Positions 8,426-20,150 of a stretch of 64,000 nucleotides of DNA are shown one piece after another. The notes under the pieces were generated by a model that made no database searches, was not told the DNA's origin, and saw only the letters and a program-made list of their open reading frames with translations. A program made the translations under genes and the position numbers. Source of the DNA: Acidobacteriaceae bacterium (lineage in GTDB: Bacteria; Acidobacteriota; Terriglobia; Terriglobales; Acidobacteriaceae); contig DAIDLI010000118.1 of NCBI GenBank assembly GCA_027449545.1, forward strand, positions 1 through 64,000, read 5' to 3'. Position 1 is the stretch's first letter, and the number at the start of each line of letters is the position of its first letter.

Positions 8426-10030
8426 ATGCACCTTTCCAGGAAGTGTGTTTTTGCGGCCTTTGCCGGGGTTTTGCTGACCGCGACGGCCGTTTCCGCCCAG
8501 AGCAACGCTTTGGATCAGCCGCTTACACAGACCCCGACCTTCAGTATCACCTCCACGCTGGTCTATCTGGACGTGAGCGTGCTCGACAAGAAGGGGCGTC
8601 CGGTGGTCTCCGGGCTTACGCGCAAGGACTTCCGCATCACCGAGGATCGGCGGCCGCAGCGCATCTTCTCGTTTGAAGCGCCGCAACTGCACGTCGAAGA
8701 ACCCGGCGCAGCCAATCCAGCGGGCAAAGCGCCGGTCACGATTCTCGTGCTCGACCTGCTCGACTCGAGTTTTGCCAACTTTGCCTATATCCGCTATGAA
8801 ACGCGCCGCTTCCTGATGCGCCAGCCGGCGCTGCTGACTTCGCCGATGGAACTGATGGTGGTGGGCAACGACTCGCTGTCCATGTTGCAGGGCTACACCC
8901 GCGACCGCGACGATCTGGTGCACGCGCTCGACCGGCTGCCGGCAGCGCTGCCCTATAAGGAGATGAACGCCTCATTCTTCTGGGAGCGGTTCGCCCAGTC
9001 CGTCGATGCACTGCAACAGATCGCGCTGCAGAACAAGGGTGTCCCGGGCCACAAGATCGTGATCTGGATGGGCCGCGGCGGCCCGGGACTGTTTGTGCAG
9101 AATCTATTGCTTTCCGCGAAGGAGCGGGCGATGCTGCTCGCGTACGCGCACCATACCACGAATCTGCTGGTGAACTCGCGGATGAGCCTATTTGTCGTCT
9201 ACCCTGGACTCTCGGCCCGGAGCAGCACGTTCAGCTACAACGCGGCCGAGGCGGGCATGGACTTTGGCGACATGGATCCGTTTGCCGGCGACATCAGCTT
9301 TGGCACATTTGTGAACACCACCGGCGGCGAGCTCTACTACAATCGCAACGACCTGGCCAGGTTGATGAGCAACGCCGAGCATATCGGCTCCGAGTACTAC
9401 ACGCTCACCTACCAGCCCGACGACGCGATCAGGAACGGGCGGTTCCGGCGCATCCGGGTGATGGTGGATAACCCCAATTACCACGTAGTAACCAAGACCG
9501 GCTACTACGCCGCCAGCGGCAGTACGCCGGTCAGCCAGCGACAGCGCAATGTAGAGAACCTGACCCAGGCGGCCATGGCCACAGTGCCGTTCACGGCGCT
9601 TCATGTCCGCCTGAAATCGATGGTGCAGCACCCCGATACGCGCACGGTGGATGTAACGGTGCAGGTGCAGAACCAGCACCTCGACTGGAGTCCCGGGCTG
9701 GACGGCAAGCAGCAAACCACGATTCTTCTGGCAGCGTTCTGCACCGATCGCTACGGGCGGGTGGTAGCCTCCCATGGGCTGCGCTATGGCTTTACGACGC
9801 CGATGACAGATCCGAGCGCGCATTCCGGGGTGGAGTTGACGATGAAGGTGAACGTGCATTTTCCGCGCCATGCCGCGCGCATCCGGGTGGCCGTCGAAGG
9901 CGCCAGCGGAGGCCGCATCGGTGCACTCGATGTGACCCGCAAGAACGTGGAAGCGGCACCGGTGGCGCCGACGCCCGCAGAGGAATTGGATGTGCGTCCC
10001 GCCACCGCCCAAGCCGCGCCCGCCAGGTGA
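8426..10030 (+). CDS. Exported VWA-domain protein (acidobacterial VWFA-related type)
   Basis: A 534-residue protein. The frame is open from 8183, but the ATG at 8426 places a clean signal peptide (MHLSRKCVFAAFAGVLLTATAVSA) first. The segment LVYLDVSVLDKKGRPV, then GLTRKDFRITEDRRPQRI, is the hallmark N-terminal part of the VWFA-related domain abundant in Acidobacteria. The VWA-like core follows (ILVLDLLDSSFAN, KIVIWMGRGGPG); the metal-site motif is degenerate. A beta-rich C-terminal part ends in a proline/alanine tail. Likely periplasmic or surface-attached; partners unknown. It is convergent with clpB, with a GC hairpin between the two genes. Confidence 0.8.
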   Translation: MHLSRKCVFAAFAGVLLTATAVSAQSNALDQPLTQTPTFSITSTLVYLDVSVLDKKGRPVVSGLTRKDFRITEDRRPQRIFSFEAPQLHVEEPGAANPAGKAPVTILVLDLLDSSFANFAYIRYETRRFLMRQPALLTSPMELMVVGNDSLSMLQGYTRDRDDLVHALDRLPAALPYKEMNASFFWERFAQSVDALQQIALQNKGVPGHKIVIWMGRGGPGLFVQNLLLSAKERAMLLAYAHHTTNLLVNSRMSLFVVYPGLSARSSTFSYNAAEAGMDFGDMDPFAGDISFGTFVNTTGGELYYNRNDLARLMSNAEHIGSEYYTLTYQPDDAIRNGRFRRIRVMVDNPNYHVVTKTGYYAASGSTPVSQRQRNVENLTQAAMATVPFTALHVRLKSMVQHPDTRTVDVTVQVQNQHLDWSPGLDGKQQTTILLAAFCTDRYGRVVASHGLRYGFTTPMTDPSAHSGVELTMKVNVHFPRHAARIRVAVEGASGGRIGALDVTRKNVEAAPVAPTPAEELDVRPATAQAAPAR

Positions 10031-10035
10031 GTAGA

Positions 10036-10053
10036 GGCCGGCTAGCGCCGGCC
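10036..10053. terminator. Hairpin between convergent VWA and clpB genes
   Basis: GGCCGGC and GCCGGCC pair across the loop TAGC. There is no T-run next to it, so it is at best a bidirectional terminator. Confidence 0.45.
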
Positions 10054-10156
10054 CCCGGCACTATGCTTTCTCCTTTTTGACACCGCTGAGTTGCGGCGGC
10101 TAGCGGCGCCCCTGAGGTGCGCCGCGAGCGCGAAGCGCGGCTGCTGCCTGTAAGGC

Positions 10157-12781
<2,625 letters not shown>

Positions 12782-12790
12782 AAAAACCTC

Positions 12791-12815
12791 AGTTGTCAGT
12801 TGTCAGTAGTCAGCA
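12791..12815. repeat. CAGTTGT short tandem repeat upstream of clpB
   Basis: CAGTTGT, CAGTTGT and CAGTAGT follow each other directly. The repeat lies in the clpB leader and also forms the last codons of the preceding minus-strand gene. Confidence 0.6.
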
Positions 12816-13456
12816 TCATCGCCAGCCGATGGACTTTTGTAATCCAGGACAGGCAAGTTGTCGGCCTCGCTAACTCCTAGTTCTTTTCGCGCCGCAATAA
12901 TAACGGCGTTGTGCAATTTCGCAAGTTCTAACCGAGCATCGGAATTGTATTGCGCTGTTCCATTTTGAATTCCCTTTAAGCGATTGGCGGCGCACTGAAA
13001 ATATGCTGAGGCTGCCCTTGATAGCGCTCCGTGGATTGCAAGGTCTGCAAGCGTATGCGCTCTCTGGTAAGCAGACGTGCATAGGCGAGAGAGTTGTACC
13101 GCCTCGACTCTCTTGCTCTTAAGGTAAAGCTGTGCCTCCTCAGTCAGATTCCCGGGTGGCGTCAAAAATGCATTGCTGAATTCGTTTACGGCTCCGTCAA
13201 GGTCAGCCAAAGAGCGAATCACACCAAACACAACGTCGCGCCTCAACTCCCACTGACGTTGCCGATCCCATACATTGTCAGAAATCTCTCCCTTGATTAC
13301 CTCCGCGATCCTAGTCAGCTCCGCAATGTCCTCTTTTGTCGCGAGGTTTTCTCCCTTCCTGGCCGAATAGGAGCCCAGAAACGGCTTGCATACATATGCG
13401 ACAAAGCAGCCAAGAACAAACGACACAAGGTAGCCAAGCGGGTTGAGAGCATCCAT
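12803..13456 (-). CDS. Hypothetical single-pass membrane protein
   Basis: A 217-residue protein that I do not recognise by name. An N-terminal transmembrane helix ([21 protein letters not shown]) is followed by the segment [23 protein letters not shown], seen in many small bacterial membrane-anchored proteins of unknown function, then a mostly helical cytoplasmic domain. It ends 22 bases before clpB on the same strand, so the two may be cotranscribed. Its last codons run into the CAGTTGT repeat, suggesting the natural stop has drifted. GC and codon use look lower than in clpB, so recent acquisition is possible. Confidence 0.6.
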   Translation of the reverse strand: MDALNPLGYLVSFVLGCFVAYVCKPFLGSYSARKGENLATKEDIAELTRIAEVIKGEISDNVWDRQRQWELRRDVVFGVIRSLADLDGAVNEFSNAFLTPPGNLTEEAQLYLKSKRVEAVQLSRLCTSAYQRAHTLADLAIHGALSRAASAYFQCAANRLKGIQNGTAQYNSDARLELAKLHNAVIIAARKELGVSEADNLPVLDYKSPSAGDDADY

Positions 13457-13580
13457 TGCGATTTCCCTTCCGAGGAGACCACGATCAGGCCGTCAGAAGC
13501 AGTATGCACCCAAGGCGGCGTAGCCAGGACCAACTCCAGAGCATCGTCCCTACGGGACTGGTGATCTAGGCACCCGCCTT

Positions 13581-13600
13581 CCCCGCGCTGAAGCGCGGGG
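13581..13600. terminator. GC-rich hairpin in the hsp20-hypothetical gap
   Basis: CCCCGCGCT and AGCGCGGGG form a 9-bp stem around GA. It sits in the 302-base stretch 13457-13758, which otherwise holds no gene; a shorter GCGCC/GGCGC dyad follows near 13612. Sequences of this type are common dispersed intergenic hairpins in high-GC genomes. Confidence 0.5.
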
Positions 13601-13758
13601 CTAACAACCATTTGCGCCTCCGGCGCGAGATTTGTCCCGACGTTGAAGCGTTGTCAGAGAGGTATGGGATCTCAGCAATGAGACTCTAAGGATCTGCGGC
13701 TGGCAGGAGTGAACTTCTGTCAGCCGCAAGACTGACCGGTGATAACTTACAACTGCCT

Positions 13759-14211
13759 TTACGCCGCCAGGGTTTTGCCCACGTTCACCTTGATCTGCTT
13801 GGGCTGGGCTTCGGGCTTCTTCTTGAGCTCCAGCTTCAGCACGCCGGCGTTGTACCGGGCGTCGATATGCTCAACGTCCACGGTCGGAGGCAGGGTGAAG
13901 GCGCGGAAGAAGCTGCCGTAGCGGCGCTCGATCCGATGGAAGTTCTCCTCCTTCTCTTCCTTCTCCAGCTTGCGCTCGCCCTTGACGGTGAGGGTGTTGT
14001 TCTCGACGCTGACGTCCAGGTCCTTTTCTTCAATGCCGGGCACTTCGACCTTGAGCACAACCTTCTTGTCGTCTTCATAGATGTCGACGGCGGGCACAAA
14101 GCTGGCCGTGGTCAGAGCGCTGTCGGATTCGTTGAAGTCGCGGAAGAGCGCGTTCATGCGATTTTGCAGAGCCTGAACTTCCCGGAAGGGGTCCCAACGA
14201 GTGATAGCCAT
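13759..14211 (-). CDS. Small heat-shock protein, Hsp20/alpha-crystallin family
   Basis: A 150-residue chaperone of standard length. The N-terminus MAITRWDPFREVQALQNRMN is the conserved opening of class A bacterial Hsp20. The alpha-crystallin domain spans about residues 40-135 (VPAVDIYEDDKKVVLKVEVPG, then NNTLTVKGERK, then the A-G-V-L-K motif YNAGVLKLELKK), followed by a short tail. It binds unfolding proteins without ATP and passes them to DnaK/ClpB. The ATG at 14211 follows CTGGAGGATCATC, a strong ribosome site. A perfect dyad lies upstream in the promoter region. Confidence 0.95.
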   Translation of the reverse strand: MAITRWDPFREVQALQNRMNALFRDFNESDSALTTASFVPAVDIYEDDKKVVLKVEVPGIEEKDLDVSVENNTLTVKGERKLEKEEKEENFHRIERRYGSFFRAFTLPPTVDVEHIDARYNAGVLKLELKKKPEAQPKQIKVNVGKTLAA

Positions 14212-14283
14212 GATGATCCTCCAGAGACATCGGAATTTTGATGGGGTGGGAGGGGTAATCCCAGCCGCACACTTGTTGGATAG

Positions 14284-14329
14284 AAATATAGCACAATCGA
14301 TTCATAAAATATGAGCGCATAACGCTCAT
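14284..14329 (-). promoter_or_regulatory. Probable hsp20 promoter with operator-like dyad
   Basis: On the minus strand, TGC-TATATT reads as an extended -10 about 75 bases before the hsp20 start. Upstream, at 14311-14329, ATGAGCG and CGCTCAT form a perfect 7-bp inverted repeat with a 5-base spacer near the -35 position. It matches neither CIRCE nor the HspR HAIR consensus as I know them; an unknown repressor site is the best reading. Confidence 0.45.
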
Positions 14330-14472
14330 CTGTGAGTTGTGTCTGTATCTTACTGCAAATATGGAAGTTGGGTTCCGGGGGTGGCCTGCGGGCCGCCTGA
14401 CGCGTCTAGCGAGCGTCGAAGTTGCTGATTCTGCGGGATGTAACCAGGGCTGGCCCTCTACAATAGGGGGGA

Positions 14473-15303
14473 ATGACCATCTTTGCTGGTCCTGTTTCCG
14501 ACGCATTCTTCGCGGACATGAATTGGCGCTGGATCTGGTTCACGGCCGCGGCCTTTCTGGCCGGGGTGCTCAATGCCGTGGCCGGGGGCGGCTCGTTTCT
14601 GTCATTTCCGGCGATTCTGGGCATGGGCGTGCTGCCAGTGCAGGCCAACGCCACCAATACCGTGGCGATCTGGCCGGGGCAGCTGACGGCGCTGGCCGGC
14701 TATCGCGAGGACCTGCGCCGCAACCTGCATACCGCATGGCCTCTGGCGATCGCGGGCGTGCTGGGCGGCACGGGCGGCGCGTTCCTGTTGCTGCACACGC
14801 CGCAGCTCACCTTTCTGCGCCTGGTACCCTGGCTGATCCTGGGCGCGGCGGGGCTGTTTGCCATCAGCGGGCCGGTGACGCGCTGGCTGGCGCGCCGCAA
14901 GCTGGCGCAAATTGAGGATGCGCGTTCTGGGCACGCACATCGGCCCCACCGCCTGGCACTGTTTGTGGTGACGATTGCGGTGTCCGTCTACGTTGGCTAC
15001 TTCGGGGCCGGCTCGGGGTTCCTGATGATCACGACGCTGTCGCTCTTCGGCTATCAGGACATGCACACCATCAACGCGTTGAAGATCGTGGCCAACGTGC
15101 TGGCCAACGGCACGGCGTGCGTGATCTTTATTGTGAGCGGGCAGATCGTGTGGGGGTACTGCCTGGCGGCCATGATCGCGGCGGCGATCGGCGGCTACTC
15201 CTCGGCGCGGCTGGCCAAGCGGGTGCCGCAGCCGGTGTTGCGGGCGCTGGTGGTGGCAATCGGGATCGTGATGGCAACCTGGTTCTTTGTGAAAAACCCG
15301 TAG
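14473..15303 (+). CDS. TSUP (TauE/SafE) family permease
   Basis: A 276-residue membrane protein with about eight hydrophobic helices and the family motif AGVLNAVAGGGSFLSFPAILGMGV near the N-terminus, plus a second half-repeat GYFGAGSGFLMI. TSUP proteins export or import small organic or sulfur-containing anions such as sulfite, sulfoacetate or taurine-derived compounds; the substrate is not predictable here. ATG at 14473 follows a G-rich ribosome site. A second, distant TSUP gene lies at 19314. Confidence 0.88.
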   Translation: MTIFAGPVSDAFFADMNWRWIWFTAAAFLAGVLNAVAGGGSFLSFPAILGMGVLPVQANATNTVAIWPGQLTALAGYREDLRRNLHTAWPLAIAGVLGGTGGAFLLLHTPQLTFLRLVPWLILGAAGLFAISGPVTRWLARRKLAQIEDARSGHAHRPHRLALFVVTIAVSVYVGYFGAGSGFLMITTLSLFGYQDMHTINALKIVANVLANGTACVIFIVSGQIVWGYCLAAMIAAAIGGYSSARLAKRVPQPVLRALVVAIGIVMATWFFVKNP

Positions 15304-15350
15304 AGGCAGGGAGAGCGCCGTCGCAAACCGACTGCCGGTAGACTAGAGAT

Positions 15351-15806
15351 ATGAGTCATGAAGGAATCCGATTCGTCTCGAAGGAAGAGCAGGCGCGGGA
15401 AGACGAGGAGAGCCGTCCGCTGGCGCGCGAGGCGGTTACCCCTGCCAAGGTGCGGGTGCTGCTGAGCGAAGGCAAGGGGCTGGAGATCGACTGGGCCGAC
15501 GGGCACGCGAGTGCGTGGAGCTTTCCCTGGCTGCGCGAGGCCTGTCCCTGCGCTACCTGTGTGGAGCAGCGCGCCCTGGAGGGCCGCAAGCCCGGCGAGG
15601 CCAAGGTGAAGAAGACCGAACTGCTGCCCATGTATGCCCCCCCGGTGAAGCCTAGCAGCGCGCATGCCGTGGGCCGCTACGCGCTCGAGTTTGCCTGGAG
15701 CGACGGGCATCGCGCCGGCATCTATTCCTGGGAATACCTGCGCCGTAATTGTCAGTGTGGCGAGTGCCGGTTTGCGCGGGCCAAAACGGAGGGCGTACCC
15801 AATTAG
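15351..15806 (+). CDS. DUF971 (GBBH-like N-terminal) protein
   Basis: A 151-residue protein. Residues of about 30-145 match the DUF971 domain, which is also the N-terminal part of gamma-butyrobetaine hydroxylase: LEIDWADGHASAWSFPWLREACPCATC, later LEFAWSDGHRAGIYSWEYLRRNCQCGEC. The paired cysteine clusters (CPCATC and CQCGEC) may bind a metal; the same domain occurs fused to Mrp/NBP35-type iron-sulfur carriers in other bacteria, so a link to Fe-S handling is plausible but unproven. It follows the TSUP gene by 47 bases. Confidence 0.8.
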   Translation: MSHEGIRFVSKEEQAREDEESRPLAREAVTPAKVRVLLSEGKGLEIDWADGHASAWSFPWLREACPCATCVEQRALEGRKPGEAKVKKTELLPMYAPPVKPSSAHAVGRYALEFAWSDGHRAGIYSWEYLRRNCQCGECRFARAKTEGVPN

Positions 15807-16102
15807 CAGCTCAGGCGACGCTCCACGCGATCTTTGATGTTGGGGCCGCACTTGCTGAAGCCCTTTTCCTCGATGTTGCTTTCCGGTATGCCTGAAGAGA
15901 TCAGTTCCGGAGTCTTCAGCGAAGCCTCCGGCTGCAAGTGATCTGCGACACGGCCTGGACGGCATGCGATGCCGGAGGATGGCGTGGGAGACAGGGGTGC
16001 TTTTTGATTCCCGACAACATACCGCAATCCTATGCAACGCGAACGGATCGACGGGCCGAAGGTTGAGCAGAAGGAATTTCTAACCTGAAGGTAGGTGCCG
16101 AG

Positions 16103-16993
16103 ATGAAGGTTGGCTTCCTGGGAACGGGTAAGATGGGCGCGGCGATGGCGCGCCGGTTGCTGCTCGCCGGACACGAACTGCGGGTATGGAACCGCAGCGA
16201 GGGCAAGACCGAGCCGCTGATTCGGGAAGGCGCGATTGCGGCGGGCACGCCCGCCGAGGCCGAGCTGGGCGCTGACGCAGTCTTCACCATGCTGTTTGAC
16301 GATGCGGCGCACGAAGAGGTGCTGTTCGGCGCCAATGGGCTGCTCGATGCGCTTTCGCCGGGCGCGGTGCATATCGCGTGCAGCACCATCAGCGTGGGAT
16401 TGAGCGAGCGGCTGACGGTGGAGCATGCGCGGCGCGGCCTTGAGTTCGTGGCGGCGCCGGTTTTCGGCCGACCCAATGTCGCCGAAGACGGCCGCTTGTG
16501 GACGGTGGTGGCCGGGGCGGATGGCGCGGTGGCCAAGGCACGGCCGCTGCTGGAGGCCTTCTCGCGCGGCATCTCGGTGATCGGCAGCCATCCGCCCATG
16601 GCGCACGCGCTCAAGCTGGGCGGCAATTTTCTGATCAGCGCCATGATCTATTCGCTCAGCGATGCGTTTGTCTTCGCCGAAGGGCAGGGAATCGATCCGG
16701 AGATCTTCTTTGAGACGGTGAATAGCGCTCTGTTTCAGTCGCCGTTTTATGCCAATTATGCGAAGGTGATGCTGCATCCGCCCAAGGAGCCCGGCGCCAC
16801 CATCGAGCTGGGCGCAAAGGATCTGCGGCTGCTGCGCGCCGCCGCGGCCGGCAAGGGAACGGCGATGAGCCTCTCCGACAGTCTGGCCGAGATGTTTGCC
16901 GAGGCCAAGAAGCTGGGTCTGAGCAAAGAAGATTGGGCGGCGGGACAGTACCGCGTCGCCCAGCTTCGCAGCGGCAAAGGCGAGTCTGCTTAA
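16103..16993 (+). CDS. NAD(P)-dependent beta-hydroxyacid dehydrogenase (3-hydroxyisobutyrate dehydrogenase family)
   Basis: A 296-residue two-domain oxidoreductase. The N-terminal Rossmann motif is GFLGTGKMGAAMARRLL, the substrate-binding stretch is ACSTISVGLSERL, and the catalytic lysine is in HALKLGGNFLISAM. The C-terminal all-helical domain is complete. It resembles the GLYR/succinic semialdehyde reductase branch rather than true 3-hydroxyisobutyrate dehydrogenase, so reduction of a short semialdehyde such as glyoxylate or succinic semialdehyde is likely. It lies 35 bases before an SDR gene, probably in one operon. The roughly 300 bases before it hold no gene I can support. Confidence 0.85.
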   Translation: MKVGFLGTGKMGAAMARRLLLAGHELRVWNRSEGKTEPLIREGAIAAGTPAEAELGADAVFTMLFDDAAHEEVLFGANGLLDALSPGAVHIACSTISVGLSERLTVEHARRGLEFVAAPVFGRPNVAEDGRLWTVVAGADGAVAKARPLLEAFSRGISVIGSHPPMAHALKLGGNFLISAMIYSLSDAFVFAEGQGIDPEIFFETVNSALFQSPFYANYAKVMLHPPKEPGATIELGAKDLRLLRAAAAGKGTAMSLSDSLAEMFAEAKKLGLSKEDWAAGQYRVAQLRSGKGESA

Positions 16994-17028
16994 CTGCAAC
17001 GACAAAACTCCCGGTAGAAAGAGGAAAC

Positions 17029-17808
17029 ATGCCGAAGACGAGTATGAAGGGAAAGATTGTTTTCATTACCGGAGCCAGCGCGGGCATTGGCGCCGCGACG
17101 GCGATGGCGTTCGCGGCCGAGGGCGCCCGGCTGCTGCTGGCGGCGCGCCGTTCCGGCAAGCTGGCGGAGACGGCAGCCCAGGCGCTTGAGCTTGGAGCGG
17201 AGGCGGTGCATTCGTTTCATCTGGACGTGCGCAACCGCAATGCAGTGCAGCGCGCCATCGACGAGTTGCCGCCGGAGTGGGCGGAGATTGATGTGCTGGT
17301 GAACAACGCCGGCCTGAGCCGCGGCATGGACAAGCTTTACACCGGCAAGCCCGAAGACTGGGACGAGATGATCGACACCAATGTGAAGGGGCTGCTTTAC
17401 GTTACCCGCGCAGTGGTGCCGGGCATGGTGGTGCGCGGGCGCGGCCACATCATCAATCTAGGGTCCATGGCGGGAGAGATCGTGTATCCCAACGGCGCGG
17501 TGTATTGCGGTTCGAAGGCTGCCGCACGCGCCATCAGCGACGGTCTGCGTGAAGATGTGCTGGGCACGCCGGTGCGGGTGACGAGCATCGATCCGGGACT
17601 GGTGGAGACGGAGTTCAGCCAGGTGCGCTTCCACGGCGATGCGGGCCGCGCTGCCAAGGTGTATCAGGGACTGACCCCGCTCACGGGAGAGGATATTGCG
17701 GACGCCATCGTCTGGGCAGCGACACGGCCGGCGCACGTCAATATCGCGCGCATCTCTCTTTCCTCAATCGATCAGGCGAACACGCTGCTGCTGCACCGCG
17801 AAGAGTGA
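17029..17808 (+). CDS. Short-chain dehydrogenase/reductase (YdfG-like)
   Basis: A 259-residue classical SDR. Cofactor motif TGASAGIGAATA, then NNAG, catalytic Ser in NLGSMAGEIVYPNGAVYCGSK with the YxxxK pair intact. The C-terminal half resembles YdfG/NADP-dependent 3-hydroxy acid dehydrogenases that act on serine, 3-hydroxypropionate or malonic semialdehyde. ATG at 17029 follows GAGGAAAC. The preceding gene reduces related hydroxyacids or semialdehydes, so a joint detoxification or catabolic role is an inference. Confidence 0.88.
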   Translation: MPKTSMKGKIVFITGASAGIGAATAMAFAAEGARLLLAARRSGKLAETAAQALELGAEAVHSFHLDVRNRNAVQRAIDELPPEWAEIDVLVNNAGLSRGMDKLYTGKPEDWDEMIDTNVKGLLYVTRAVVPGMVVRGRGHIINLGSMAGEIVYPNGAVYCGSKAAARAISDGLREDVLGTPVRVTSIDPGLVETEFSQVRFHGDAGRAAKVYQGLTPLTGEDIADAIVWAATRPAHVNIARISLSSIDQANTLLLHREE

Positions 17809-17871
17809 GAGACGGGGGCCAGATTTCCTGCTCAATCAGAAGCCGCTGGCCAGCTCCAGATCGGGAGCGGA

Positions 17872-18126
17872 TCAACCCAGAGCTTCGATCTGGGCTTCGA
17901 TCTGGGCGAGCGCGGCTTCGAGAGCGGAGCGGCGCGCCGGATTCGAGGTTCTCTGTGAGAGGATGTTTTCGCGCTGCAATTGCAGAGCCTGTTTCTGTCG
18001 TTCCTTGTCCGCGCGGTGCAACGCGGCTTGACGCCGGTCACTGTCGCTTGCGGGACCGGCAACCGGATCTTGCACGGCACTTGCCATTTGTTCCTCCACG
18101 GATTTACTTTCCCAGCCACGAGCCAT
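17872..18126 (-). CDS. Small conserved hypothetical protein
   Basis: An 84-residue soluble protein. Its opening MARGWESKSVEEQ is, as far as I recall, shared by small acidobacterial proteins of unknown function. The rest is predicted helical and charged (RADKERQKQALQLQRENIL, then EAALAQIEAQIEAL), suggesting a short coiled coil. It is divergent from the dehydrogenase at 18206 and convergent with the SDR. Confidence 0.65.
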   Translation of the reverse strand: MARGWESKSVEEQMASAVQDPVAGPASDSDRRQAALHRADKERQKQALQLQRENILSQRTSNPARRSALEAALAQIEAQIEALG

Positions 18127-18205
18127 AGTTTTATTTTACGAGGGTTTGAGCAGCGCAATCCCGCCGTGTGAACCGGCACGTTGCATCCCAAGAGGAGGAG
18201 ACGGC

Positions 18206-19210
18206 ATGCGCGTTTGGCAGATTTCGTCGTTTGGCATTGATTCTCTGGAATTTGCGGAGCGGCCCACGCCGGTGCCCGGACCGGGCGAGGTGCGGGTAGC
18301 GGTCCGCGCAGTTTCATTGAATTTTCGCGATCTGATGATGGTGAAGGGGCTCTACAACCCCAAGATGAAGCTGCCGCGCATTCCTTGCTCGGACGGAGCG
18401 GGCGAGGTGGTCGAAGTGGGCCCGGGCGTGACCCTGTGGAAGCCCGGTGACCGCGTCGCCGGTATCTTCATGCAGAACTGGATCGACGGCCCGTTGACGG
18501 CCGCTCGCGCCAAGGGTGCGCTGGGCGGAGACATCGACGGGATGCTGAGCGAGCATGTGGTTCTGCGCGAGCTGGGCTTGGTCGCGATTCCCGAGCACAT
18601 GAGCTTTCAGGAAGCGGCCACACTGCCCTGCGCAGCGGTGACGGCGTGGAATGCGCTGGCCGCCGGAGAGGTGAAGCCCGGCGCTACGGTTCTCATTCAG
18701 GGCACCGGCGGAGTATCCATGTTCGCACTGCAATTTGCGCGGCTGAATGGGGCCCGGGTGATCGGCGTCTCTTCCAGCAACGAAAAGCTGGCGCGCGCCG
18801 CCGCGCTGGGATTGGATGCCGGGCTGAATTATCGTGAGCATCCCGATTGGGAGGAATGGGCTCTGGAGCAGACCGGCGGCGAGGGCGTGGACCTGGTGGT
18901 GGAAGTGGGCGGATCGGGCACGCTGCCGCGATCGCTGAAGGCGATTCGTTACGGCGGCACGGTTGCGCAGATCGGGGTGCTGGCCGGCGTGGCGGAGCCG
19001 CTGGCGATTCCTCTCATCCTGCACAAGATGGCGCGCATTCATGGCATCTACGTGGGCTCGCGGCGCAACTTCCTGGAGATGAACCGCGCCATCACGCTCG
19101 CGCAACTGCGTCCCATCGGCGAGGCCTTCCACTGGGCGCAGACCCGGGAGGTGCTGCAGAAGATGGAAGAGGGCAGCCACTTCGGCAAGCTGGTGCTGAC
19201 CATCGAGTAG
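18206..19210 (+). CDS. Zinc-independent medium-chain dehydrogenase/quinone reductase-like protein
   Basis: A 334-residue MDR-superfamily enzyme. The GroES-like N-terminal domain has the signature GEVRVAVRAVSLNFRDLMMVKG and lacks the cysteine ligands for catalytic zinc. The Rossmann part contains VLIQGTGGVSMFALQFARLNGARVIG. ATG at 18206 follows AGGAGGAG. It is expected to reduce C=C or C=O bonds with NADPH; the physiological substrate is unknown. Confidence 0.87.
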   Translation: MRVWQISSFGIDSLEFAERPTPVPGPGEVRVAVRAVSLNFRDLMMVKGLYNPKMKLPRIPCSDGAGEVVEVGPGVTLWKPGDRVAGIFMQNWIDGPLTAARAKGALGGDIDGMLSEHVVLRELGLVAIPEHMSFQEAATLPCAAVTAWNALAAGEVKPGATVLIQGTGGVSMFALQFARLNGARVIGVSSSNEKLARAAALGLDAGLNYREHPDWEEWALEQTGGEGVDLVVEVGGSGTLPRSLKAIRYGGTVAQIGVLAGVAEPLAIPLILHKMARIHGIYVGSRRNFLEMNRAITLAQLRPIGEAFHWAQTREVLQKMEEGSHFGKLVLTIE

Positions 19211-19313
19211 CCGGAGTAGGGCGATCATGCGCTGGTCGCGTATAAAGGCGGTAGCGACCCAAAGCTCAGCGGCTGTGTGAGCTGCATCGTATTCTGCTTG
19301 AGCGGGGGATCGC

Positions 19314-20045
19314 TTGTCGCCTGAGGCTCTCAAGTGGATTGTGCTCCCAGTGGTGGCGCTGATTGCGGCGACGCTGGCGGCGGTGACCGGGTTTGGCGGC
19401 GCCGCGGTGTTGCTGCCGGTGCTGGTGGCGGTATTCGGCATCCGCGCCGCAATTCCCATTCTCACGGTCGCCCAACTGATCGGCAACGGCGCGCGGGTGT
19501 GGTTCAACCGCGACGAACTCGAGTGGCGCGTGGTGGGCTGGTTCTCACTGGGCGGCGTTCCTTTGGCGTTGGTGGGGGGCTACCTGTTTGCGGTGGCGCC
19601 GCTGCCGGCGTTGACGCGATTGCTGGGCGCGTTTCTTCTGCTGATTGTTATCTGGCGGCACGCGCGGCCGCAGCAGACGAAGTCTTTCCCGGCGCCGGCG
19701 TTCGCAGGCATCGGCGCCGGCTCCAGCCTGCTCTCGGCGCTGCTGGGAAGCGTGGGTCCGCTGATGGCGCCTTTTTTTCTGGCCTACGGATTAGCCAAGG
19801 GTGCTTATATCGGCACGGAGGCCATGTGCACGGTAGTGATGCACGTGACCAAGCTCGTCGCCTATGGGCAGACGGCCGTGCTCACCGGTCCGGATGTGCT
19901 CGATGGTCTCTGGCTGGGGCCGCTGATGATTGCCGGATCCTATCTGGGCAAGCGGATTGTCGACCGCCTGCCCAGAAGTTTGTTTGTGGCCATCATTGAG
20001 ATCGTTCTGATTGTCGCCGGGCTTGATTTTCTATTGAGGGGCTAG
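19314..20045 (+). CDS. TSUP family permease (second copy)
   Basis: A 243-residue membrane protein with seven to eight predicted helices. It is TSUP-like, with TGFGGAAVLLPVLVAVFGIRAAIPI in the first half and GIGAGSSLLSALLGSVGPLMAPFFLAYG in the second. The start is TTG at 19314 after GGGGGA; no ATG gives a full first helix. It is only distantly related to the TSUP protein at 14473. The ABC transporter operon follows at about 100 bases, so cotranscription is possible. Confidence 0.8.
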   Translation: MSPEALKWIVLPVVALIAATLAAVTGFGGAAVLLPVLVAVFGIRAAIPILTVAQLIGNGARVWFNRDELEWRVVGWFSLGGVPLALVGGYLFAVAPLPALTRLLGAFLLLIVIWRHARPQQTKSFPAPAFAGIGAGSSLLSALLGSVGPLMAPFFLAYGLAKGAYIGTEAMCTVVMHVTKLVAYGQTAVLTGPDVLDGLWLGPLMIAGSYLGKRIVDRLPRSLFVAIIEIVLIVAGLDFLLRG

Positions 20046-20150
20046 CCTCCCGGTCTGGCAATTGCTCCGAATCGGGAAATGTGGCGTCGTGCGCGGCCCC
20101 CATTTGATGCTACAGCGATGGCCTCTGGGGGCTCTGCCGATAAACGAGGC

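Noticed and set aside
14311-14329. CIRCE or HAIR element before hsp20
   Set aside because: Arm sequence and spacing differ from both consensus elements, so only an unnamed dyad is reported.
15803-17005. Minus-strand open frame of 400 codons opposite the hydroxyacid dehydrogenase
   Set aside because: The plus-strand gene has cofactor and catalytic motifs; the antisense frame has none.
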